Below are positions 1 to 5,860 of a stretch of 5,860 bases of DNA, piece by piece. The stretch's first letter is position 1. Every line of letters begins with the position of its first letter. The notes beneath the pieces are model-generated. The model saw only the letters and a program-made list of their open reading frames with translations, made no database searches and had not been told where the DNA came from. The position numbers were made by a program, and so were the translations under genes. This stretch comes from Acidobacteriota bacterium (GTDB lineage Bacteria; Acidobacteriota; Blastocatellia; Pyrinomonadales; Pyrinomonadaceae), in contig SXVE01000401.1 in the NCBI GenBank assembly GCA_005790265.1, positions 1-5,860 of the forward strand. The letters are read 5' to 3'.

Positions 1-2448
1 ATAACTTTGGTAATAATAGTAATTGTCCTGCGACCGCAGATTGACGTTATTCAGCACGACGCCGAAAATCTTTGCGCCGACATCCTGCAAAAGCTGTCGC
101 GAACGCTTGACGACTTGGCGCGAGCTTTTTCCGGCGTGCACGACCAGAATCACGCCGTCTACCATCGAAGCGATTAAAACGCCGTCGGTAAACGAAGCAA
201 TCGGCGGCGAGTCAACGACGACGTGCGTGAAATTGCCGTGCATCGTTTTCATAAAGTGCGCCATTTGTTCGGAGCCGATCAGTTCAGCCGGATTCGGCGG
301 AATCGGTCCCGAAGGCAGAAGATGAAGTTTTGACGCTTCATCATAATTAATCACGTTCAGCATTTCCGCTTCGGTCGCTTCGCTCGATAGAATCGTGCTC
401 AAACCGCCCGCGTTGCTGATGTTGAAAACCGAATGCAGACGCGGACGCCGCATATCGGCGTCAATCAGCAGAACGCGTGCGCCCGTTTGCGCCAGACTGA
501 TCGCTGTGTTGGTCGCGGTCGTCGTTTTTCCTTCCGCCGGAAGACTCGAAGTGATTAAAAGCGATTTCGGCGCGTGTCCGGCAGTTGACAGCAGAATTGA
601 TGTGCGCAGCTGGCGATAAGCTTCCGACAGCGCCGACCGCGAATCCATATGAATCAGCAAATCGGTCGGTTTGCTCGTTTCCGCGTCATCAGCCGATTGC
701 CCGACGAGCAGCAGACGACGCTTCGGCGACGCGTCAATCGTCGGAATCGCCGCGAGCGCGGGAAGCTGCAAATAATTTTCGATTTCTTCGGTTGTCCGAA
801 TCGTATCGTCGAGATATTCGAGAAACAGTGCGAGTCCCATTCCGAATAATGTCGAAAGAAACAGCGCGGCGAGCACCGTCGTCAAACGGCGCGGCGCGAC
901 CGGAACATCCGGCGGCAAAGCGATTTCCGCGACTGAAATATTGTTGTCCGTCCCTTGCGCGGCGATGTCGTTTTGACTCTGATTTTTAACTAAATTTTCG
1001 TAAAAACCTTTTTTCGATTCTATTTCCTGTTCGAGCAGCTTGATGTTAACCGCGTCCTGCGTTTGTCCTTGCGCCTGATTGTATTGCTCACTATAAGATG
1101 CGCGAATTTTGTCTTCGTTTTGTTTCGCCGCATTATAACGCGTGCGCAGATTGTCAATCAGCGTTTTCGCCGTGCGCTTGCGAAAATCATCCAAATCTTC
1201 TTTGTTTTTCTGAAGCGACTGTGATAGAGAATCTTCGAGACTTTTAATTTGCGTGTTAACTTCTTCGACTTCAAAAGCACCTTCTTGATATTCCTGCAAA
1301 AGCTGGGCTTTGCGTGCTTTCAGGTCAGCTATTTTCTTTTGCGTGTCGTTCGTCAAATTGCGAATCATCGCTTCGCGTTCAGCCAGAAATTGCGCTGATT
1401 TTTCTGCGGACAGCGAATTGATCTGCTCCGGCGAATCGGCGACTGAAAGATAATTCGCTTCGGCGTTTTTTCGTTGATTTTCCGCTTCGAGCAATTCTTT
1501 GTTTAAACCGGACAGCCGCTGAATCACAATCGTCTGCTCGCCTTCGGTATTAATGATTCCGGCGCGGCGTTTGAGTTCGACGAGACTCATTTCTTTGGTT
1601 TTAATTTCCGATTGCAGATTGGCGATGCGCTCGTCGAGAAAGCTGTTGGTTTTGCGGCTCGTTCCCGAACGCTTGTCCTGATTAATGTTGCTGAAAGTTT
1701 CGGCGATGCCGTTGACGACAAAAGCCGCTAATTCCGGATTAGTGTGCCGAAAAGAAACGACGATCAAACGCGTTTCCTTGTTGCTCGCGCGCGATTCTCT
1801 GACCGGCTCAATCACGAGATTTTTTTTGATGATGTCAACGTACGGCGCGAGACGCAGCGCGTCGGCGATTTCTTCGGACGAAGCAAGCGTCGAATTTGCC
1901 GAAGGCGAAACTTCGCCGACCCCGCCTTCTTCGGTTTTTTTACCGTCGCTCGCTAAACCGATAGTTTTCAGCATCGAACGCCACGTCGAAACAGATTGAT
2001 CGGCGCGCGCCTGCTGAAAATCTTTATTGGTGTCGAGATTGTGTTCTTTAATCATTCGGCGCAAAAGACTTTCGCTGCCGAGCAAGTTGAGCTGCGTATT
2101 AAAATAAGCGGGATCGGCGGAAGCCGGAATTCTTCTTTCGGCGCTCGTCTGCAAATCTGGGTTAACCTGTTCGAGATCAACCTGAACGACTGCCGTCGCC
2201 GAAAAAATATCAGGTTTGCGCGCCATGTAAATCGCCGTCAGCGTAGTGATTAAAACGGCAATGCCGATGACCAGCCATAATCTTTTACGAACTGCGCGCC
2301 AGTATTCGACTAACTGAAAACCTTCTGTCGTGCCGATTTCGCGGTAAGCCGGATATCTTCCGGCGGCGGCAAACTGCGTATCAAACGGTCTTTCGATTTC
2401 AACCGATTCAACCGTCTGCTTCTGAATTATTTCGCGACTGTCTTTCAT
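1..2448 (-). CDS. Wzc-like polysaccharide co-polymerase / BY-kinase (tyrosine autokinase), partial at C-terminus
   Basis: Inner-membrane protein of exopolysaccharide/capsule assembly: a Wzz-type chain-length domain fused to a cytosolic tyrosine autokinase. The frame is open from the ATG at 2448 to the left edge (816 residues). Seen: a cytosolic N-terminus; membrane helix 1 at about residues 57-75; a Wzz region to about 256; a long Glu/Gln/Lys-rich, probably coiled-coil periplasmic part (about 262-455); a G-rich (GNVR-type) domain at about 455-520 ending in a Pro-rich stretch; and membrane helix 2 at about 522-543. The kinase has the oligomerisation motif EX2RX2R (E609, R612, R615), Walker A SSLPAEGKTTT (K641), Walker A' LLIDADMRRP (D663, D665) and Walker B VVVDSPP (D746). 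The frame reaches a tyrosine cluster (Y810-813, Y816), the usual autophosphorylation tail, so only a few codons are probably missing. The ATG is the first start codon after the upstream gene's stop, which lies in the same frame. E. coli Wzc is about 720 residues, so this one is longer. The family is secure; the exact polymer is unknown. Confidence -1.
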   Translation of the reverse strand, partial: MKDSREIIQKQTVESVEIERPFDTQFAAAGRYPAYREIGTTEGFQLVEYWRAVRKRLWLVIGIAVLITTLTAIYMARKPDIFSATAVVQVDLEQVNPDLQTSAERRIPASADPAYFNTQLNLLGSESLLRRMIKEHNLDTNKDFQQARADQSVSTWRSMLKTIGLASDGKKTEEGGVGEVSPSANSTLASSEEIADALRLAPYVDIIKKNLVIEPVRESRASNKETRLIVVSFRHTNPELAAFVVNGIAETFSNINQDKRSGTSRKTNSFLDERIANLQSEIKTKEMSLVELKRRAGIINTEGEQTIVIQRLSGLNKELLEAENQRKNAEANYLSVADSPEQINSLSAEKSAQFLAEREAMIRNLTNDTQKKIADLKARKAQLLQEYQEGAFEVEEVNTQIKSLEDSLSQSLQKNKEDLDDFRKRTAKTLIDNLRTRYNAAKQNEDKIRASYSEQYNQAQGQTQDAVNIKLLEQEIESKKGFYENLVKNQSQNDIAAQGTDNNISVAEIALPPDVPVAPRRLTTVLAALFLSTLFGMGLALFLEYLDDTIRTTEEIENYLQLPALAAIPTIDASPKRRLLLVGQSADDAETSKPTDLLIHMDSRSALSEAYRQLRTSILLSTAGHAPKSLLITSSLPAEGKTTTATNTAISLAQTGARVLLIDADMRRPRLHSVFNISNAGGLSTILSSEATEAEMLNVINYDEASKLHLLPSGPIPPNPAELIGSEQMAHFMKTMHGNFTHVVVDSPPIASFTDGVLIASMVDGVILVVHAGKSSRQVVKRSRQLLQDVGAKIFGVVLNNVNLRSQDNYYYYQSY

Positions 2449-2469
2449 ATCAACTTTACTTTCAAGAAC
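2449..2469 (-). promoter_or_regulatory. Intercistronic spacer with weak ribosome binding site for the kinase gene
   Basis: Only 21 bases separate the stop of the export gene from the ATG of the kinase gene, which supports co-transcription. The best Shine-Dalgarno-like match is GAAAG (minus strand, 2463 to 2459), ten bases before the ATG, and it is weak. The seven codons between stop and ATG contain no ATG, GTG or TTG in the kinase frame, so the start at 2448 is well bounded. Translational coupling to the upstream gene is plausible but inferred. Confidence -1.
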
Positions 2470-3507
2470 TTAATAGAGAATAACCGGCACGCTCTGTTTG
2501 AAAATCTTAAAAAATTCGCTGCCGAGTTTTTTCAATTTGTTGTCGGAAACCACGACAATATCGTTGCCCTGCAAAACCGGATCGGGAATTTTTTTGCTTT
2601 GAATATCTTTTAAGTTAAAAGCGAGTTCGACTTTGTTGCCGGTTTCCGCTTCCTGTCGCTGAATGATAATGCGGTCTGTTTTTGCCGTTCCGTCAATTCC
2701 GCCGGCATCAGCGAGCGCTTGGGTTAAAGTTCTTTCTTCTTTCAGCATAATTTTCGTCGGTTTTTTGACGTTGCCGACAACGTATGCTTCTTCAGCGATC
2801 AAAACCGAAACGATGTCGCCCGGCTGCATCTGCGGATTCGATTTTCCTTTGAGCACATCATTCAGATTAAAACTCTGACATTTGATTTCCTTTTCAGCTT
2901 CGTTTTCGGTTTCCGAACAGCCGCTCGTGTTTCCGCCGCGCGCGATTTGAATGCGCGATCCGGCGTATTCCACGTCCGGTCCGCCCGCGTAAGCGAGCAA
3001 TTCGAGCAGACGCATTTCTTTATTAAGATAAAAACTGCCGGGTTTTTTCACCGCGCCGACGACGGCAAACGGTTGCGAACGCTGTTCGACGGCGCGAACA
3101 TTAACAAACGGATCTCGCAAAACGGTTTTCAGATGAGCGACAATCGTATCGCGCAATTCGCTTTCGGTTTTGCAAACCGCGACAATCGGTTGTTTGATTC
3201 GCGGCAACAGAATTGTTCCGTCCGAACTAACGTTCACCGTTTGCGACATATCGGCGTGTTTCGCCACCTGAACTTCGATTGTATCCTGAAATCCAATGCG
3301 GTAACGTTCGGTTTTCGTGTTTTTGTACGGATTGTCCGTATTTTGCGCGATGATCGCGGAATCATCCGGAACTGTCGTTTTCGTTTGTACCGGTTGCTCA
3401 GTTTTCAAAACATTCGGGGTTTTTGCCGGCTCCTGCGCCGTCGCGCCGGTCAATTCGATCAAAAACACAATCACGAAAAATGACAAAATCTGTTGTACTG
3501 CTTTCAT
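2470..3507 (-). CDS. Polysaccharide export protein, Wza-like, with Poly_export and two SLBB domains
   Basis: Periplasmic/outer-membrane export component for exopolysaccharide or capsule, expected to act with the tyrosine autokinase encoded directly downstream. The 345-residue protein begins with a signal peptide: short basic n-region, hydrophobic core at about residues 7-20, likely signal peptidase I cleavage after ATA at 24. A linker rich in Thr, Lys and Pro follows (about 25-65). Next come the Poly_export domain (about 67-140, beginning YRIGFQDTIEVQV), SLBB 1 (about 145-235, with FAVVGAVKKPGSFYL and MQPGDIVSV) and SLBB 2 (about 240-322, with AYVVGNVKKPTKIML and LQGNDIVVV). Two oddities: there is no lipobox cysteine in the signal peptide, unlike E. 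coli Wza, and only about 22 residues follow SLBB 2, where Wza has a longer membrane-spanning helix. SLBB 1 also carries an acidic insertion bounded by C197 and C210. The start is supported by GGGAG nine bases upstream. The family is secure; the sugar exported cannot be told. Confidence -1.
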   Translation of the reverse strand: MKAVQQILSFFVIVFLIELTGATAQEPAKTPNVLKTEQPVQTKTTVPDDSAIIAQNTDNPYKNTKTERYRIGFQDTIEVQVAKHADMSQTVNVSSDGTILLPRIKQPIVAVCKTESELRDTIVAHLKTVLRDPFVNVRAVEQRSQPFAVVGAVKKPGSFYLNKEMRLLELLAYAGGPDVEYAGSRIQIARGGNTSGCSETENEAEKEIKCQSFNLNDVLKGKSNPQMQPGDIVSVLIAEEAYVVGNVKKPTKIMLKEERTLTQALADAGGIDGTAKTDRIIIQRQEAETGNKVELAFNLKDIQSKKIPDPVLQGNDIVVVSDNKLKKLGSEFFKIFKQSVPVILY

Positions 3508-3516
3508 TTTTTTTGG

Positions 3517-3521
3517 CTCCC
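3517..3521 (-). promoter_or_regulatory. Ribosome binding site of the export gene
   Basis: On the minus strand GGGAG lies nine bases before the ATG at 3507, followed by an A-rich run. It is a good Shine-Dalgarno match at near-ideal spacing and supports this start, which also places the signal peptide at the very N-terminus. Confidence -1.
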
Positions 3522-3578
3522 GTTTAGTTTTTACAATAAATAAAAGTAAGGATGGAATTTCAGCCTTTGATTACGTTT

Positions 3579-3591
3579 ACTATGGAATAGT
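3579..3591. repeat. Small palindrome in the export-gene leader
   Basis: ACTATGGAATAGT has 5-base arms (ACTAT/ATAGT) around a 3-base centre. It lies about 72 bases upstream of the export gene ATG, downstream of the candidate minus-strand promoter, where an operator or a short RNA hairpin could act. At this size a chance match in AT-rich DNA is quite possible. Confidence -1.
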
Positions 3592-3611
3592 TTGTCGCTA
3601 AATCGTTACGG

Positions 3612-3633
3612 AGTAATAAATTTACAAATTACT
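3612..3633. repeat. Inverted repeat AGTAAT-N10-ATTACT, possible operator
   Basis: Perfect 6-base arms at 3612-3617 and 3628-3633 are separated by ten bases that include AAATTT. The 16-base centre-to-centre distance is compatible with a dimeric regulator reading one face of the helix. It sits just downstream of the candidate export-gene promoter, near its predicted transcription start, where a bound protein could repress. No known regulator motif is recognised, and the AT-rich background makes chance occurrence likely enough to keep confidence low. Confidence -1.
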
Positions 3634-3644
3634 TGAAAACCGAG

Positions 3645-3673
3645 ATTTTAGCAAATTTTTCGCCGGTTGGAAA
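3645..3673 (-). promoter_or_regulatory. Candidate sigma-70-like promoter for the export/kinase unit
   Basis: Read on the minus strand, TTTCCA (3673 to 3668) and TAAAAT (3650 to 3645) are separated by 17 bases, with 4 of 6 and 5 of 6 matches to the -35 and -10 consensus. Transcription would begin near 3638, giving an untranslated leader of about 130 bases. The region is AT-rich, so such matches arise easily by chance. Confidence -1.
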
Positions 3674-3677
3674 ACCG
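3664..3677. repeat. Short GC-rich hairpin with GNRA-type loop
   Basis: CGGTT-GGAA-AACCG forms a perfect 5-base stem with a 4-base loop that is of GNRA type when read on the plus strand. On that strand it is followed two bases later by a run of five T, giving a weak terminator-like look, but no plus-strand gene lies upstream to need one. It overlaps the candidate -35 of the minus-strand promoter. Function unknown. Confidence -1.
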
Positions 3678-3697
3678 CGTTTTTCTTGGCGAAAGTT

Positions 3698-3724
3698 TTG
3701 AGTTAATATTTCTTACCTTATAAA
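3698..3724 (+). promoter_or_regulatory. Candidate sigma-70-like promoter for mutS
   Basis: TTGAGT (3698-3703) and TATAAA (3719-3724) lie 15 bases apart, with 4 of 6 and 5 of 6 consensus matches. The spacing is two bases short of ideal. Transcription would begin around 3731, leaving a leader of about 33 bases before the ATG. This is a pattern match only. Confidence -1.
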
Positions 3725-3763
3725 CATATTCAAATATTCAAACAGAATTCTCAAAAACATTGT

Positions 3764-5860
3764 ATGCAAAACGCAACGCCGATGCTTCGGCAGTATTTTG
3801 AAATCAAAAAACAATATCCCGGAACGCTGCTTTTTTTTCGGCTCGGCGATTTTTACGAGCTTTTCAACGAAGATGCGGTGATCGGCGCTCGCGAACTCGA
3901 AATCACTTTGACGGCGCGGCATAAAGACTCGGCAAATCCGGTGCCGATGTGCGGCGTGCCGCATCACGCAGCGGCAAACTACATTTCGCGCTTAGTCAAA
4001 AAAGGTTATCGCGTCGCTATTTGCGAACAAACGGAAGACGCGGGAAAAGGCGTCAAACTTGTCAAACGCGAAGTCGTTCGCGTAATCACGCCGGGAACGG
4101 CGATTGATTCGCAGCTTGTCGAAGCGAAAGAATCGGTTTATTTGGCGGCAATCAGCGGCAGCGGCGAACAATTCGGCGTCGCTTTTTTAGAGCTTTCGAC
4201 CGGCGAATTCACGACGACGCAAGTTTCCGGCGCAAAAGCCTGGACGGAAATTTGCGCCGACATCGAAAGCTACGCTCCGCGCGAACTGTTGTTTCCGCAA
4301 TCGCTGCAAAAAACAATCGAAGCGAGTTTTGCGAGCGTCAACCGGCAACCGTTAAACGGAATATCGAACGTCGTTTCCATCGCGCCCGCCGCCGCCAATA
4401 AATTTTCGACGACGCTGACGCCGCTTGACGATTGGCTTTTTCAAACCGAAGACGGAGCGGCTTTTCTCAAACAAAAACTCAAAGTCAATCATCTTTCCGG
4501 CTTCGGACTCGACGACAAATCGGCGGCGATCAGCGCATCCGGCGCGTGTCTGCGCTACGCCTGCGAAACGCAAAAAGCGAACGCCGAACACATCGCGGAA
4601 ATCAGTTACTATACGACCAACGATTTTTTAGTTTTGGATGCCGTCACGTTAAAAAACCTCGAAATTCTCGAATCGCGCGGCGAAAAAAACAAAAAGACGG
4701 TAATCGGGATTATTGACGAAACGATTACCGGAATGGGCGCGCGTCTGCTTCGTTCGTGGCTCGTGCGTCCGCTGATTAAACGCAGCGAAATTCAGACGCG
4801 TTTGCTCGCGGTTGAAGAGCTGACGGCGCCGATTCTCCGCGACAAAATTCGTTTTCTGCTCAAAGAGGTCGCCGATTTGGAGAGATTGGTCGGAAAACTC
4901 AATCTCGGCACGGCGACCGCGCGCGATTTGCTCGCGCTCAACCGTTCGCTTTCCCAAACACCGCCGATCAATTCGTCGTTATCGGATGCGCAATCATTAC
5001 TTTTGCAGGTTTTAGTCGAAAATATTCATGAATTGCCGCATATTTATAATTTAATTGCGCAGAGCATCTCGGAAGAAGCGCCGCTCAATTTCAGCGACGG
5101 CGGCACGATCAAACAAAACTACAACGCCGAACTCGACGAACTGCGCAGCATTTCGCGTTCGGCAAAACAAACTATCGCGGCATTTGAAGAAGACGAAAAA
5201 ACGCGCACCGGAATCAACAATCTGAAAGTGCGGTTTAATAACGTTTTCGGTTATTACATCGAAATTTCCAAAGGAAGCGTCGCGCGCGTTCCGTCCGATT
5301 ACGAACGCCGCCAAACTTTAACCAACGCCGAACGATACACGACCACGCAATTAAAGCAATGGGAAGAAAAAATTCTCGGTGCCGAAGAGAAAATTCTCGA
5401 AATCGAAACGCAGCTTTTTAAGGAGATTCGTGCTGCTGTGCGCGCCGAAACCGCGCTTCTTCAATCAACGGCGCGCGCGCTCGCCACGCTCGACGCGCTC
5501 GCATCGCTGGCGGAAATCGCCGCGCGCGACAATTTCGTTTTGCCCGCGCTGCACGACGGCGACGAAATCGAGATCAAAAACGGCAGACATCCGATTGTCG
5601 AACGTTATTCCGACGGGTCTTTCGTGCCGAACGATTTGTATTTGAACAATTCGTCCGACCGGCTTTTGATTATTACCGGCGCGAATATGGGCGGCAAATC
5701 CACGCTTTTGCGGCAAACGGCGATTATTCAGATTCTGGCACAAATCGGCTCGTTCGTTCCGGCTGATGCGGCGCGTCTGCCGATTGTTGACCGCATCTGG
5801 ACGCGCGTCGGCGCGTCGGACGATCTAGCTTCCGGACGTTCGACTTTTATGGTCGAGATG
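3764..5860 (+). CDS. mutS: DNA mismatch repair protein MutS, partial (C-terminal ATPase part beyond window)
   Basis: Cytosolic ATPase that scans duplex DNA, binds mismatches and small loops, and recruits MutL. The first 699 residues are present in an uninterrupted frame that ends on a codon boundary at the right edge. Seen in order: the mismatch-binding domain with the Phe-X-Glu motif in GDFYELF (F30, E32; F36/E38 in E. coli) and MCGVPHHA; the connector; the lever/core with LKNLEI and TGMGARLLRSWL; the clamp with VFGYYIE and TLTNAERY; and the start of the ATPase domain with the conserved GRHPIVE, the P-loop GANMGGKST (K645; K620 in E. coli) and DDLASGRSTFMVEM just before the edge. The Walker B region and dimerisation helices lie outside. 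The P-loop has Ala640 where the family normally has Pro. ATG 3764 is the only in-frame ATG between the upstream stop (3704-3706) and Met7, but no good Shine-Dalgarno precedes it. It is a single-gene unit here, divergent from the export genes. Confidence -1.
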   Translation, partial: MQNATPMLRQYFEIKKQYPGTLLFFRLGDFYELFNEDAVIGARELEITLTARHKDSANPVPMCGVPHHAAANYISRLVKKGYRVAICEQTEDAGKGVKLVKREVVRVITPGTAIDSQLVEAKESVYLAAISGSGEQFGVAFLELSTGEFTTTQVSGAKAWTEICADIESYAPRELLFPQSLQKTIEASFASVNRQPLNGISNVVSIAPAAANKFSTTLTPLDDWLFQTEDGAAFLKQKLKVNHLSGFGLDDKSAAISASGACLRYACETQKANAEHIAEISYYTTNDFLVLDAVTLKNLEILESRGEKNKKTVIGIIDETITGMGARLLRSWLVRPLIKRSEIQTRLLAVEELTAPILRDKIRFLLKEVADLERLVGKLNLGTATARDLLALNRSLSQTPPINSSLSDAQSLLLQVLVENIHELPHIYNLIAQSISEEAPLNFSDGGTIKQNYNAELDELRSISRSAKQTIAAFEEDEKTRTGINNLKVRFNNVFGYYIEISKGSVARVPSDYERRQTLTNAERYTTTQLKQWEEKILGAEEKILEIETQLFKEIRAAVRAETALLQSTARALATLDALASLAEIAARDNFVLPALHDGDEIEIKNGRHPIVERYSDGSFVPNDLYLNNSSDRLLIITGANMGGKSTLLRQTAIIQILAQIGSFVPADAARLPIVDRIWTRVGASDDLASGRSTFMVEM

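Larger units (their letters stand above)
3508..3763. other. AT-rich intergenic region between divergent export genes and mutS
   Basis: This 256-base gap is the only substantial non-coding stretch in the window. It is clearly AT-rich (35 G+C among the 120 bases 3541-3660) against neighbouring coding DNA of roughly 40-57 percent in the lines I counted. It must hold the promoters of both divergent units unless the export genes or mutS are transcribed from elsewhere. It contains two inverted repeats and a short hairpin, listed separately. I see no tRNA, small ORF with a good ribosome site, or recognisable riboswitch in it. Confidence -1.

Noticed and set aside
585..989. Open frame of 134 codons on the plus strand across the kinase and second membrane helix region
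   Set aside because: It lies opposite well-conserved BY-kinase coding sequence. Its translation is Arg/Ser/Ala-rich without recognisable features, and no ribosome site was evident.
2449..2472. Stop-codon readthrough fusing the export protein and kinase, which share one reading frame
   Set aside because: The frames do match and the seven intervening codons are open, but a one-in-three chance explains this. The stop is TAA, no readthrough context is recognised, and the kinase has its own ATG. A fusion would also put a secreted protein in front of a cytosolic N-terminus.
2947..3483. Open frame of 178 codons on the plus strand, antisense to the export gene
   Set aside because: The minus-strand frame has a signal peptide and clear Poly_export and SLBB motifs. 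The plus-strand translation is rich in Arg, Phe and His with no domain and looks like a reading-frame shadow.
3664..3685. Rho-independent terminator reading on the plus strand
   Set aside because: The stem is only five bases, two bases separate it from the T run, and no plus-strand gene ends upstream. Both neighbouring units start here, so no terminator is expected.
3713..3967. Minus-strand 84-codon open frame overlapping the mutS start
   Set aside because: Most of it is antisense to the highly conserved mismatch-binding domain, and the protein shows no known feature.
4649..4957. Minus-strand open frame inside mutS, and similar ones at 4352-4591, 5051-5314 and 5465-5743
   Set aside because: All lie within the uninterrupted, family-typical MutS frame. 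CG-rich codon patterns leave long open frames on the opposite strand.
1..5860. Mobile element, CRISPR array, tRNA/rRNA gene, or defence or other novel system
   Set aside because: No transposase, terminal repeats, spaced direct repeats or RNA-gene signatures were seen by eye. Nearly the whole window is explained by three recognisable genes.

Overview
The window holds two gene blocks, transcribed away from each other, on either side of a short AT-rich gap. On the minus strand lie two exopolysaccharide/capsule export genes. First comes an SLBB-domain, Wza-like export protein (complete, 345 residues). Twenty-one bases downstream is a large Wzc-like bacterial tyrosine autokinase (816 residues visible, running off the left edge). 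On the plus strand is mutS, the mismatch-repair sensor ATPase (first 699 residues, running off the right edge exactly at a codon boundary).

The export pair reads as one transcription unit, with the export gene first. In Wzx/Wzy-type polysaccharide pathways, an outer-membrane export protein and an inner-membrane co-polymerase with a cytosolic BY-kinase domain form an envelope-spanning assembly that controls chain length and export. Both partners have the expected signatures here: a signal peptide, Poly_export and SLBB segments in one; a Wzz region, coiled coils, a G-rich domain, Walker A/A'/B motifs and a C-terminal tyrosine cluster in the other. No glycosyltransferase, flippase, polymerase or phosphatase is visible, so any other pathway genes must lie to the left of the window or elsewhere. 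mutS has no evident functional link to the export genes; the two blocks share only the gap.

The organism is a Gram-negative (diderm) bacterium, inferred from the outer-membrane export protein. Coding DNA is of moderate GC and rich in CG-containing words, and the gap is much more AT-rich (35 G+C in the 120 bases 3541-3660, counted by hand). The character of the three proteins would fit Acidobacteriota (for example Blastocatellia), but this is an impression, not a result.

I found no RNA gene, mobile element, CRISPR array or clearly new system. The points worth a second look are small: how the export protein is held in the outer membrane without a lipobox cysteine or a full Wza C-terminal helix, a cysteine-bounded acidic loop in its first SLBB domain, a proline-to-alanine change in the MutS P-loop, and the inverted repeats in the shared intergenic region.
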